Shown here one piece after another: positions 12,197 to 23,478 of a DNA stretch of 64,000 bases (position 1 is the first letter of the stretch; every line of letters begins with the position of its first letter). Below the pieces are notes generated by a model that saw nothing but the letters and a program-made list of their open reading frames with translations, was not told the DNA's origin and did no database searches. The position numbers and the translations under genes are program-made. Source of the DNA: Owenia fusiformis (Eukaryota > Annelida > Polychaeta > Sabellida > Oweniidae); contig CAIIXF020000009.1 of assembly GCA_903813345.2 (NCBI GenBank), positions 4,090,001-4,154,000 of the forward strand. Reading direction: 5' to 3'.

Positions 12197-12300
12197 ATTA
12201 TAACTCCGAGTTATAATTTCTACGCCTTCCCTGCGGCCTGTAAAAATCTGCATACGCCGTACGGAGGCCGCAAGGCGAGCGTAGTTTTTCTACGCTCGCC
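12197..12300. repeat. Hairpins in the middle of T1
   Basis: ATTATAACTC-C-GAGTTATAAT (12197-12217) is a 10-bp inverted pair. GGCGAGCGTAG/CTACGCTCGCC (12274-12284 and 12290-12300) is a perfect 11-bp stem with a TTTTT loop. The stretch to about 12360 is much more GC- and CpG-rich than its surroundings. Confidence 0.7.
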
Positions 12301-12769
12301 GCAGAAATTCATTGATTTAATTGATCTGCGGTCGACTTGCGGCCGCCGTGCGACAAATGTGACTGGGGTGTTATGAGTCGTTTCATGAAATTGTTCTAGA
12401 ATTGTAATACATACTATAAGGGCACGGTGTTTTCTAACTAATAACTACCTCAATAATTTATGATACCTTAAAGTGTTCTTGGGGTATATATTTTTAAACC
12501 AAATTCAAATCATTTTTAGTAGGGGAGGGGGAGGTATCAAGATTTTACCCATCAGAATACCTTGCTTTGGGGACAAATGCATGGTAGTGACGGGAATCAT
12601 TACCCAAACTATTTCGGGCGCAAATCAATTTTGTATTTGACTTTCTATTATGCTGTTCTTCAATTGTTTTTTACAAATGGAGGATCTGAGTACACGAAAG
12701 CTCATATTATATTGCTACATTTATAGCGAACATTGATTTCTGAGTCTGTAAAAACAAAGTATGTGGGAT

Positions 12770-13008
12770 CACCCTTGGTATACGCAGCTGACGAAATGGA
12801 CCGGTATGGGTCAAAAGCTGGACCTGTACGGGTGAACTTTGGGGGTACTTAAAATCATTCGGAGGGATCATATATTTCAACTTAGATACGAAGAAGTCAA
12901 TATTGAGCAAGTTATAGCTGTTTTAAATTCAAATAAAACCGTTAACCCGTACCGGTCCAGCTTTTGACCCGTACCGATCCATTTTGTCAGCTGCGTATAC
13001 CAAGGGTG
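12770..13008. mobile_element. Nested element T2: CACCCTTGGTATA ends, GGGAT 5-bp TSD
   Basis: A 239-bp element with inverted ends of about 60 bp. The left end is CACCCTTGGTATACGCAGCT and the right end its complement, continuing through ATGGACCGGTA/GGTCAAAAGCTGG. GGGAT at 12765-12769 and 13009-13013 is a perfect 5-bp TSD. The first 13 bases differ from the T1 terminus at one position, so the two belong to one superfamily although their bodies differ. It lies within the T1 middle. Confidence 0.85.
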
Positions 13009-13785
13009 GGGATGCGGAATAAGTTAGAAGCTCCTATAATTATTTGATATTACTTGGTATCATGGGCTTCCCCTTACTATTCCTTACATGGTTCTGATCG
13101 TGGCGGATGCCGCGTAACCACATAACAACTCTGATCCCCCCCCCCTTGTATGGGATGTCAATAAATGAATATGCTGCCGGTTTTACGAGACCGCCAAAAA
13201 TTTAATTCAATTTTTGGTTCAAATTTTAATTCACCTGCAATGCCGGACAGCCCTACAAGCTATTTCAAAACATTTATTGTCATTAAACGTAGACATGTAT
13301 GTGCCATACATGAAACATCTACAAAATAGCAAACTATTCTTTAACATACTACTTTAAGATGACAAAAACAAATGTCACGTGAGTTGTATTCTGCCTTAGC
13401 TTGCAGAATTGTCTCAAGTGAATAAAAATATTTTAGACTCGCGCACCCATCCTTCGTAAAATTCGATTTACTCGCGCACACGTCATTTTGCGAGACACAA
13501 AAGTGCGAATTTCTCTTTAACCGGGACACGCTTGGATGAGATATTTGGTGAATTAGATCGTCTTCAGACATTGATGGTACGGGACAAGTTTCACAGAGAT
13601 ACAAAATCTTAAAACATGTAAAAAGTGTGATTACAAACCTCAAGCGAAAGAAAATGCGAATCACTCGCGCACACGTCATCCATGAAGTCACGTGACAGAC
13701 TATACCCAGGGTGATAATGGGACTGACTCATACACTGTAGTCCCTATATTGTAAACGAATACCCTTTTTATATTCACATTCACAC

Positions 13786-13905
13786 TGGTGAAACAACCAG
13801 TATTGATATTACAATCATTTTTGAAGCACAACCAGTTTTGATATCACAATCAATTTTGAAGCACAATCAATTCTAATATCAAAATTATTCTTGAAGCACA
13901 ATCAA
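13786..13905. repeat. ~37-bp tandem repeat, ~3 units
   Basis: The TTTTGAAGCACAA(C/T)CA motif followed by TATCACAATCA recurs with moderate drift. Small minisatellite. Confidence 0.6.
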
Positions 13906-14008
13906 TTGATTATTCAGATCACACTCACACTGCTAACACAATCATAATCTTTGAAAGTTTGATGAAAAACAAGAGAAGGGTGACAGTTTTAAAAGGTTGA
14001 GGATGTTA

Positions 14009-14085
14009 ACTTGGCCACATGATCTTAACTTGGTCACATGATCATAACTAGGTCACATGCTCGTAACTAGGTCACATGACTCATG
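14009..14085. repeat. 19-bp tandem repeat, 4 units
   Basis: TAACT(A/T)GGTCACATG followed by a short variable stretch repeats four times, starting with AACTTGGCCACATGATCT. Each unit contains GTCACATG, an E-box-like word. Minisatellite. Confidence 0.65.
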
Positions 14086-14560
14086 AAGCAAAATCAGTAA
14101 ACCCGAACAACCTAATTTTCTGTATTATTCTCATATTTTGGACAACCCTGGTGTTTTTCAATATATATATCTTTTATTGACTCAATAACCATGTCATGTA
14201 AATGACATATCAGTCACGAAATACAAAACCTGATCTCAATCTCAAGATGACAGATTCACTGCTTGGTCTGCATATTATCTCTGAGAGTAGACTTATAATT
14301 GTACACTAGCACTTCAAAGTTGATTTTTATGCTTGTTTTTACAAGCAGGATAGCCATAATGCAGAAATCACACTCAACAGACCAAGATTAATGAGGTTTT
14401 GATGAGAAAATGTTATCTGTTATGTAATCCTTTGAGCCTAGGAGTCATCTTTTCTTGGATTTTCAAGCTTCAACACTGCCCTTTAACAAATAACATACTT
14501 AAGAGACGAGTGGGATTGGTATGCTAGAAGCAGAATCTCTCTTCCTGGACCTGACTTTAT
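14086..14560. other. No feature seen
   Basis: A short AT dinucleotide run is at 14161-14170. Otherwise nothing supportable. Confidence 0.4.
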
Positions 14561-14713
14561 CAACATGCAAAATTGTCACGACCTGCCATTTGTTGCAGAT
14601 GCTGAATGCCAAACACCAACAGCCAAATGCCAACCACCAAACACCATTCACAAAACAAAAAAGTTGGACACCATAACAAACAAAAAAATGTCACAACTTG
14701 TGGCAGTGGCATA
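14561..14713 (+). mobile_element. MITE family A, copy with expanded CCAAACACC tract
   Basis: Contains CAACATGCAA, the ACCTGCCATTTGTTGCAGAT core, repeated GCCAAACACCAAC words (decayed relatives of the GACGCCGGACGCC tract at 36159-36215) and the terminal GTGGCAGTGGCATA. It has lost the extreme left bases. Confidence 0.7.
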
Positions 14714-15129
14714 AAAATAGGCAAACATTTCCTAAAAATATAGAAATTTTTCATAGATTATCCAATTCATCCATACTGGAGAAGAGATTTTTAATTAAAA
14801 AAATTGACTCCCTTATCAATTTCTAGAAATGGATTAAAACAAGTACGAGTACAGGGAAGAAATATATTATACCAGAGAAAACTTCATTTATGATGGTCAC
14901 TCTTTGTAACAGATGTGCATCCTGGGTAAACTAATTTCACTCAAGTTCAATCAACTCTGCCTAACTAAGTTATTCCTTACTTAATTAAATTATATTACAC
15001 ATTCTAATTCTATTATTTCCACTTTAGGAAATTAGATGGTCTATAATGAACTACTATTTTTACAGTAACTATTCTCTTGAAGGTTTAACTCACTGTACTC
15101 ATCCAAGTGTATATTTAGATTGTAGTTGG
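14714..15129. other. No feature seen
   Basis: AT-rich stretch with no supportable gene or repeat. Confidence 0.4.
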
Positions 15130-15345
15130 GTCTAAATCTTCATTTGGTCTCATTTTATATTTAAGCAGTATCTTCATTTTACCTGAATCTTTATTCAATC
15201 TGGATCTTCATTTGATTTGAATCTTCAATTGACCCGGATTTTCATTTGATCTGGATCTTAATTTGATAAAAATCTTCATTTGGTATTAAATCCTCATTTG
15301 ATCTTAATCTTCATTTGATCTGAATCTGTATTTGATCTGGTCAGC
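15130..15345. repeat. ~20-bp minisatellite, TCTTCATTTGATCTG unit
   Basis: About ten degenerate units of the form (A/G)ATCTTCATTTGATCTGG. Non-coding. Confidence 0.7.
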
Positions 15346-17515
15346 AAATATGTGAAAATGCAGGATGTAAATTCTATAGTCTCCTATTATACTAGATACC
15401 TCTTGGAGAAAATACAATGATGATTAAGCTCTGAATTCAAAATCCCTGTAAAATCATGAAAATGTGCATATGAAAATGTGCACATTAGTAGATGACACTC
15501 TTAGTCATGATTAGAGAATCCCTGTTATATTGATGGAATGAATTTGAAGACAAAAAAAAACAAGAAATTAGATGAACGGAATAGAATAATTTGAACTGGT
15601 AATAACAGACTTGGTCTAGTAATTCCCCCTATGTATAAAACATAACTGATACAATTTTGAAAATTGAACGAGATCAAAGATTGAGAAATAACCAAGAGGA
15701 TGATCATATATACATGAAGTTGACATTTTCTAAATTATGCAAAGATTCAAGATAATTGACCACCTTATTAAGACCTCAGAGAAAATAAACAATAAATTAT
15801 ATACACAAACTGACAATATTTTCAGCGGAGATTATATGTTCCTAATGCAGGCTTTAAATTGAGTAGTTGTGTCACGTTACAAAAAACAATTATTTCCGAT
15901 CAACAAAACAGATTTATACTATTAGCCTATTTATTTCAAGTGGTGATGGGAACACTTTATACATGTCCATACAGCCACTCTACTAAAAAACATGCAAAAC
16001 AACTCTAACGATTGAGATTATTAAGATTTGAGATCAAAATCAACAAAATAAAATGACTTGCTGAAGTCAGAGGGCGGTGTGGCTAACCAAGGAGAATTCA
16101 GAGTACTATCAGAAGAATCAACGGAACCTAGTTCGTTTTTTCACATGAATAATATTTGATTTGTTTGACTTACCTTTGATTTGAAGACAACAAACAAAAA
16201 CAACCATCCCAAGCACTGTTACCATGGCAATCATTTTATGTCATTTTTTGACTTACCTGAAAATATATATTAACAAAAACACAATAAGATACAGTCAAAT
16301 AAAAGTCAATATATTATGCTTTTTACAAGTTTTCCAGGAGTAATTCACATATAGAAAAATGACTAAATATAGCATTTGACCTTGCCTGTATACAGGGTGA
16401 GCCCGACCCTAACCGTTACACAAAATATGTTCTTCTTTTGAAAGTGACATATATTTTGGTTATTGGAGACCTGAAACCAGAGGAATGTCATAAGATAAAA
16501 TAGATGAAAATTTAGAAAGATGAATAGAAAGAATGTCCCACTAAACATGGATTTTGTTCCAGTTCTCTTTTAACTTTGAACGATATGCCAAATTTTCCAG
16601 GCTTTATATGTCATTATGTTTACACTACATGCTCATTTTCTAAATATTCAATGCTGGTTCCACTATTTTCCACTTTATTTTACATTTTGAAACATGATCA
16701 CCTCAGCATTTCTGTAAAGGGCTGAATGATTGATAGATGTTTTCAATACCATGGCATGGCTAACTTCATTAGGGACCTGGGATCAAAGTCATGGAATATC
16801 ATCAAGCCATATCTCCCTGTGGGGATTAATAACATATCCAGAGGGAATAATAACTGATTTATCTCCCTTTCTAATGATAGGGATTTATGGGAAAATATAA
16901 TGAATATACTTGATGTACTAAAATGATGTATAAAACTATTGGCTGCTTAATTTATTTTTCCATGCTCGGGTGGTTTCAATTATTGGCTGGAACAACAAAA
17001 CCCTCTGCAAGAGCTTGACTTGAGTGTACTCTTGAAATTGCAGTCAATTGTTTGATGTAGCCTATATTCAATGAATATGTATGTATAGGTACCATGGAAA
17101 GTACCACATATGGTTACAGAACCCAGTAAAAACAGAACATCTAAAGATACACCAGATGAGGAAAACAAACCCCTTTTCTAAGGTAGTCATCATCATCAGG
17201 TACATCATTTTCTACCAATATGTAATCAAAATCATTCAGGCTAAATCTGAGATATGATTAGCAAAATCAAAATCATCTCTTTTAGTGAGAGGGGAGTGTG
17301 GCTAACTGATATTTATGCAGGGTAAAAGTCAGAGGGGAGTTATTATAGCTAGCTGGTAGAAATACAGGGTAGCTAATGCTGTCTCTATGTTAATGAAAAA
17401 AATATTTATTTCTTCTTGATCATTTGTAATGAAGTGATCATATATTATATTCTTTATTTCTTCGATCTGGTACTAAATATAAATAAAAGAGATAGAAAAG
17501 ATTTATATGATACGC
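15346..17515. other. No gene seen
   Basis: About 2.2 kb without supportable exons. The phrases GTGTGGCTAACCAAGG (near 16078) and GTGTGGCTAACTGATA (near 17297) hint at a diverged dispersed repeat but are too short to call. Confidence 0.35.
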
Positions 17516-17519
17516 CCAT

Positions 17520-17592
17520 GCAGACACACAATGCTGTACAGACACACAATGCTGATACAGACACACAATGCTGATACAGACACACAATGCAC
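17520..17592. repeat. 19-bp minisatellite, ~4 units
   Basis: GACACACAATGCTGATACA is repeated nearly perfectly, so the array is young or homogenised. Confidence 0.75.
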
Positions 17593-17922
17593 GCACGCCT
17601 ATCATTGCAAGAGGATGATAAAATTCCGAATGTAATAAATTATCAGAAATGCGATTGTAAAGTAACATTGTAATAGACAATTGTTTCAGATAGTTTTATT
17701 GTTTTTACTTGACAAACAATTGTATTGATCACTCAAGGATAACACATTTCTTTCAGAGTCTGACGCAAGTAGATCATTTTGTTGATTGTAATATCACATA
17801 TAGATGGGGGACATAGAGTTATGGGGAGGGGACACGGAACGATATAAGCACAAATGTCAAGAACACAGTCAGTTTTTATATGATTTGATTAGAATCAGCA
17901 TGTATAAGAACATAATAACATG

Positions 17923-18085
17923 CAGGGTTTTCACTAGAATTTCTCACAACAGGTTAAATAAATGTAAACAACAGGCAAAATTAATGGAAATCATAAATTA
18001 ACATGGAAAAGTTGAAAAAGCCTTAAAAACAGCAAACAATTTTGTGAAAACAACCAGTGTAAATTGCCTGCTAATGAAACCCCTG
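17923..18085. mobile_element. hAT-like MITE, CAGGGTTTTCACTAG...GAAACCCCTG, copy 1
   Basis: About 163 bp, with ends CAGGGTTTTCACTAGAA and AATGAAACCCCTG that are roughly inverted. The interior (TTTCTCACAACAGG, GGCAAAATTAATGGAAATCA, AACATGGAAAAGTTGAAAA) matches the 41011-41179 copy, which has a clear 8-bp TSD. A TSD for this copy is not evident. Confidence 0.7.
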
Positions 18086-18302
18086 ATATGGTTGTTAATT
18101 TTGTCATAAGGCACCTGTAGGAATAGTTTAGCTACAAGCCCTTGTGAGTTAAGTGAGCCCCTCCCCCCTTCAACTTGGTTTGAGGTAGACAAGGGGAGAA
18201 AGTCACAGCCACAAGACTATAAGAGAAAATGGTAATGAGCAACAAGGATGGGATAATGGTGAAGAGGGAGTGGTACAATATGACATAAATTACCATGGCA
18301 TG

Positions 18303-18457
18303 CAGTAAAACCTGTGTATATTGAACATTTTTTGCCAAGAAAAAACGTCCAGTGTTGGCAAGAGAGGGTAAGATTAGTTGAGTTTGTGCAGAGGAAGTAT
18401 GTCCACTAGAGACAGGTGCTCGCTAGAGAGGGCTATTTACTAAGACGGGTTTTACTG
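18303..18457 (+). mobile_element. pogo-like MITE (family G), copy 1
   Basis: Begins CAGTAAAACCTGTGTATATT and ends GGGTTTTACTG, an inverted pair. The interior carries the family's TTGAACATTTTTTGCCAAG and TGTCCACTAGAGACAGGTG words. A TA TSD is not preserved here but is seen in other copies. Non-coding. Confidence 0.75.
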
Positions 18458-18977
18458 AACTGAAACGAACAATAGAAAACTAAAGTTCTCTCCATAACAA
18501 TTCATGATACTTCACCAATGATAATATAAAAAAAAAAAACATTTAAACAAACCTAAAAAGCCTACATTCAAAATTGCAAGATGATTGTAAATACCAATAA
18601 GACAAATAACATTGATATGACGATAGTAACATTCTGACGAAGGGAATTAGAGCATCAGTGATATCACGGATGCTTGCTTAAATCCACGCATGGGTGAACT
18701 GATTGATTTTCGCATATCTAAGAACCGTGTTCTAAAAAGCTAAGAAGAAGTCATGTGAAATGTAACGTCATCATTATTTTAGCTGTTTCCCTTACAAATG
18801 TTAAACTTCAGAGTTTTAAATCATGAAAAATAATCTAAAAATAAGCTGAAAGATATTACATAGTTGAAGATTAAATATGAAAAGGTATAATTTGAAAGGC
18901 AAACAATCGGGATGAACATTTGGTATAAACATTGACAAACATATTTCAGTTGACAAGAAAAGTAAAAAGATAATACA
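18458..18977. other. No feature seen
   Basis: Nothing supportable apart from a poly-A run near 18529. Confidence 0.4.
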
Positions 18978-19187
18978 CAGTGATCTCCCCAGCATTGAAG
19001 CAAGTGGGCGCAGCACCCACCTGAGATTTTGAAAGTAGGCTTGCACCCACTTGAAAACCCATTTTCACCCACTTGAAAATGAGAAAAATCATGAAAAATT
19101 CATTGGTAAATGTTGACCAACTTTGGTCTGAATTGTGAAAATAAGAATTTTGCCCCCACCTGGGAAAAAATCCTGGGGAGATCACTG
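18978..19187 (+). mobile_element. MITE family B, reference copy
   Basis: 210 bp. The left end CAGTGATCTCCCCAGCATT and right end TCCTGGGGAGATCACTG share a 15-bp perfect inverted terminus. The interior contains ACCCACTTGAAAATGAGAAA and TTTGGTCTGAATTGTGAAAA. It is the best preserved copy in the window. Flanks do not show an obvious TSD. Several overlapping minus-strand ORFs here are shadows of the repeat. Confidence 0.85.
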
Positions 19188-19754
19188 ATGCATGTATAAT
19201 TCACTGATAATGAAGTTACTTATTCATTACATTTTCAAAAATATATTTTCTAAGAATTAGATTACTTCACCTCTATCATTTACGCAAAACTGGCTGAACG
19301 TGGCATCGTAAATAATAGTTTCACATGCATGAATGCAAAGAAAAACTATGTAGGCGTAAGATTTTTCATGGATTGATGAGCCCTTAGGAATGAGTAGTAA
19401 CCTTACTATACTTTCTGTCTAACGTAACATAAAGAAAGTTAATTCACTTTGTACTTAATCTATCAAAAGTATGATAATTTTATTATCAGATGATTCAATT
19501 ATCATGTAATCGAATCCCTCAATGATTTCTCTTTTTTCTAACTGGGACCCCTATGTCAATTAGATTACATGCACTAATGAACATAGCACAATCAAAATAG
19601 AATAAAATCATATTTATTTCACTTTTTTATGGATATAGGAAACATTAAATCAACTGTACTAATATTTCCTGATATTTTATCTGAAATTTTATTCATAAAA
19701 TATATTATATCCAGATTCAGAACATCACGAGATGATTGTACTTAAAACATTAAG
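19188..19754. other. No feature seen
   Basis: No supportable gene or repeat. Confidence 0.4.
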
Positions 19755-20280
19755 TTCAATTGAGACATCTAATTGTCATTGTGCACTCTAACTGTCAATA
19801 TGTACTCTTAGAGTCAATCTGTACTCTATCAATATGTGCTTGAACTGTCAATGTGCACTCCAACTGTCAATATGCGCTCTAACTGTTAATGTACATGCTA
19901 ACTGCCAATATGCACTCTAACTGTTTATCTGTACTCTTAGTGTCAATCTGTACTCTATCAATATGTGCTTGAACTGTCAATGTGCACTCCAACTGTCAAT
20001 ATGCGCTCTAACTGTTAATGTACATGCTAACTGCCAATATGCACTCTAACTGTTTATCTGTACTCTTAGTGTCAATCTGTACTCTATCAATATGTGCTTG
20101 AACTGTCAATGTGCACTCCAACTGTCAATATATACTCTAACTGTTTATATGTACTCTAACTGTCAATATAATTTGGACTCTAAATGTATATATGTACTGT
20201 CAATTTGCACTTTAACTGTCAATTTACACTCTAACTGTCAGTATGCACTCTAAATGTCCAAATGCACTTTAGACTATCTA
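19755..20280. repeat. ~20-bp minisatellite with 129-bp higher-order repeat
   Basis: The basic unit resembles AACTGTCAATATGCACTCT. In the centre a multi-unit block repeats as a whole: CTCTATCAATATGTGCTTG begins at 19824, 19953 and 20082, exactly 129 bp apart, with nearly identical sequence between. The edges are made of diverged single units. This layered structure is typical of arrays growing by unequal exchange at two scales. Confidence 0.85.
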
Positions 20281-20998
20281 TGAGACCTACATTTCAATTC
20301 CCGAACCTTAATCTTCCGATCAACAGTCCCACAGATTTAATCCCTAAGAATAATTCACTAATGAAAAATCACCACCGATTTATTACAAGTTTGACATATA
20401 CACTCTCATAAACCACGTCCCTGATTGGACAAGGGTCTCTGATTGGGAATGAATACCTGATTGGTAGCCCCCAAAGGTATACAGCCTGATTGGAGTGTCA
20501 AAGATATTGCAAATATTAGGGACTTAAATTAATTCCCTTTTGACAAATGTGACAGTAGGTACACTGATGTATTAGGGAGCTAATCTCAGCTTTGCATAAA
20601 GAACCTATATAATATAATAGCACTGGTCAAGCTTTGAGAAAAACATTTCATCTGTCATTGCCTAATATAAACCTCCCAGGCTCTAAAATTGGTTTGAAAC
20701 CAGAAGATCTTTCATTTTTGCTTGCTTTGGACATTTTACTTCATATATGTAATGGAAGATATTCAAATGCGTGAAATTAGCTAGCAGAAATCATTTTAAG
20801 ACGTGTTTTTGTGTGAATTGTCCAAATTAGAGTAATTTTAGTGAAATATTTTGTGACAGATTATCCCGTCACTCAAGGTTTCAAGATCATTCCTGATTGA
20901 AGCGGCGAAAAATCGCATCACGTTGGGTAGTCAATAGGTTAAAGGCGTTCTCAATCCAAGATTCAAGATCTGCAATATATGAATCATATAGGATTGAA
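20281..20998. other. No gene seen
   Basis: Short repeated phrases CTGATTGG(A/G) at 20412-20495 may be a degenerate tandem repeat. Otherwise nothing can be supported. Confidence 0.35.
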
Positions 20999-21345
20999 TA
21001 AAGCTACGTTCACACCAACGGCTTTACTCCGAGCTTTTCTATGACCTATTACGACCCCTACGCTTTAATCAAGCTTTGTTACGCTTTGGTGCCGCTTTAC
21101 AAGTCACTTTAAAGCGCCATGCTTTGGTGCCACTTTGCTCGCCGATTTAAAGCGTGGCATTCGCCGTTTGTGTAAACTTAGCTTTCAAAATGTTTGGCGC
21201 TCTTGCCGAATATCTCGCTTTACTCAGAGCTTTTCTACGACCTATTACGACCCGACGCTTTAATCAAGCTTTGTAACACTTTGGTGCCGCTTTACAAGCC
21301 GCTTTAAAGCGCCATCAAAGCGCCGTTGGTGTGAACGTAGCTTTA
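20999..21345. mobile_element. TA-flanked MITE, AAAGCTACGTTCACACCAACG ends
   Basis: The ends AAGCTACGTTCACACCAACG and GCCGTTGGTGTGAACGTAGC are inverted and bounded by TA on both sides. The inside is built from repeated GCTTTA(C/A), AAAGCG and TTTGGTGCCGCTTT words, and a block of about 80 bp (CTTTACTC(C/A)GAGCTTTTCTA...) occurs twice, at 21022 and 21218. A TA TSD fits Tc1/mariner-like or another TA-targeting family. The CpG content is high for the region. Confidence 0.8.
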
Positions 21346-21495
21346 GGGAGGGGGCACAGAGACTACTAGGAATCATTTATTTCACATGCATAAACCAAAC
21401 AAATATAGTCATAATACACACAAATTATGGACTACTTAAAAGTCAAACATATTTGAGGAAAAACTCAATTATATGAAAATGTAAAAATATGAGTT

Positions 21496-22144
21496 TTAAC
21501 CCTAGAAGCCCTAAGGTAAAAATAGTCACACGAACACCTAAGGGGGGGTCAAAAGGGCACCCCCCTTGTAAAATTTTTATTAGTAGAGCTAGGATGTTCA
21601 AACTTTTTCCACATATACTTCATTCAATTATCTACAACTTGGTGTAAAAACTTTCACAACTACGATGATGTAAGATTGCATAATTTTATTCTTAAGACAA
21701 CACGTATGGTAGAATTAGTGCTAGCTTTTTTCTGATTTTGTCTCTTGGAGCTGATGATTACATCATCATAAATAAATAACAAATTAGTAAAGCTAGAATG
21801 TTCAAACTTTCCCAAAATATACTTCATTCAATTATCTACAACTTGGTGTAATTTTTTTAACAACCATGATGATGGAAGATTGTGTAATCTTATTCTAGAG
21901 ATAACACGTATGGTAGAAATAGTGCTAGCTTTTTCCGATTTTGTCTATTGCAGCTGATGATTACATCATAATAAATCAATTACCCTATGTACAATTTCGC
22001 TGATTTTTTCAGAAAACATTTGTTATATCTGTAGCTTCAGCTACTGAAAATTTGAAGACCCTACCAGATGCCAATAAAAAGTTATGGGGAAAAAACTTAA
22101 CAGGGGGGGTCATTTTGACCCCCCCTTAGGGCTTCTAGGGTTAA
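21496..22144. mobile_element. piggyBac-like MITE with TTAA TSD
   Basis: TTAA at 21496-21499 and 22141-22144 flanks inverted ends CCCTAGAAGCCCTAAGG and CCTTAGGGCTTCTAGGG. A CCCTAGA start after TTAA is typical of piggyBac ends (family knowledge). Inside, a segment of about 195 bp is tandemly duplicated (about 21585-21780 and 21781-21975, both with ATGTTCAAACTTT and GTAGAA(T/A)TAGTGCTAGC). No transposase is encoded. Confidence 0.8.
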
Positions 22145-22424
22145 TCAAATAACATGAGAAAAACCATGAATAAGTAAGTAGATATTCCAAGCAAAATGTA
22201 TTCTCTAGTACAGTAAGTAATAATATGAGATTTATGTATTGGAAACTTCCTCCGTTTCTCCATGTCACTACAAAACAAACTTCTCTATTTCGAACGATAA
22301 AGGCTGCAGTAATCGAACAAAAATTACACCAAATTGAACCAAAATACCACATTCTTTGAAACAGAAAACCAGAAAATCTGTAGTTTTAAAACATTTCGGA
22401 GAGAAAATATGAAATTTGTGTAAC

Positions 22425-22847
22425 TTAAGGTCAGGGTGCATGATGGGAAATTTTCTGCATTCCTCAATTGAGTCACATGTTATTTTTCAAACAAGAATCA
22501 CTCCTTCCCTTCATTGTCTATATCTTCCAGTTTTGCACAAAGAGTGCACTTATGTGCCTAGAAAAGACTTGTGAGAAGAATGTTTTGATAAAGTGTATAA
22601 AAAACAAGAAAATTCAGTGAAAAAAAATCAGAAAATTTTCAGAATTTTTTTTCACTGAATTTTCTCATTTTTTATACATTTTACAAAACAAACCTTCTCA
22701 CAAGGCTTTTCTAGGCACAGAAGTGCACTCTTTGTGCAAACTTGGAAGATGTAAACAATGTGGGGAAGGAGTTATTCATGTTTGAAAAATAACATGTGAC
22801 TCAATTGAGGAATGCAGAAAATTTCCCAACATGCACCCTGTCCTTAA
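22425..22847. mobile_element. Giant hairpin element with TTAA TSD
   Basis: TTAA at 22425-22428 and 22844-22847 bounds two arms of about 190-200 bp that pair along nearly their whole length (left GGTCAGGGTGCATGATGGGA; right TCCCAACATGCACCCTGTCC). The arms meet at an A/T-rich loop around 22620-22660, so almost the entire element is one foldback. A TTAA TSD fits piggyBac or Kolobok. Several arm differences show it is older than T1. Confidence 0.85.
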
Positions 22848-23478
22848 CAGGAGTGATTTTATTATCTGGCATAATAATGCCAAGCAATCTACAGAGCATG
22901 TTTTTTGTTACAAACAACTCAGGTTAATCCACCGAAAAAAATGTCACAATGACAAGAAAAAAGTGAAAATCCCACAAACTGTAGAGTATATATTATAAAT
23001 AATAGTATGATCATTTACTAATACAACTGTATTAAAAAAATACATGTTTAACCAAATGGAATGAGGGATGGCATACTATCCTTTTCAAGAGTTCAATTTT
23101 TACGGTTCTTTAAAAGAAACCTTCAACTAGAACATATTTTAGAGGTACAAAAATTGTTTCATCCATACATACAAGCTTTACTTTGAAATATATGTTTTAG
23201 TATACCATAAACACACTTTTATTTCCTTTAGCCTAATCCCTATTATAGTATAGGATAACAATAGATATAGACTTGCCAATATATTTGCCTTTGGAATAAC
23301 AAGACACAGAACCTATCAGATCTATCATTGTGTCATTATGTAACTATTACAAACAGAAAAACAGAGTCCTCCTTAACCGCATTCTCTCATTATTTATTTT
23401 TTTATTGTATTCATTCTTTTGTAAATTCTCTAAGTCAACATACCATCAATCTAGCTATAAAATAATTTATATTAATCC
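22848..23478. other. No feature seen
   Basis: No supportable gene or repeat. Confidence 0.4.

Larger units (their letters stand above)
11451..13713. mobile_element. Long-TIR element T1: CAC termini, ATAAT 5-bp TSD
   Basis: The arms 11451-12027 and 13136-13713 are inverted copies, about 577 bp each and nearly identical; I noticed one mismatch near 11979. The termini are CACCCTGGGTATAG. ATAAT occurs at 11446-11450 and 13714-13718, a perfect 5-bp TSD. Each arm carries GACGTGTGCGCGAGT-type subterminal repeats (three in the left arm: near 11486, 11681 and 11718) and an E-box CACGTG near the end. The 1.1-kb middle holds hairpins and a nested related element at 12770-13008. No transposase is visible, so it is non-autonomous. 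A 5-bp TSD with a CAC end is the Transib pattern, but CACCC differs from the usual CACWRTG-like start and the arms are unusually long. Near-identity of the arms suggests recent activity or gene conversion. Confidence 0.85.

Noticed and set aside
18978-19187. SINE for family B
   Set aside because: Inverted 15-bp ends and the absence of an A/B-box promoter or A-rich tail indicate a DNA-transposon MITE instead.
19755-20280. CRISPR array
   Set aside because: Units are contiguous and degenerate with no unique spacers, and all other evidence is eukaryotic.
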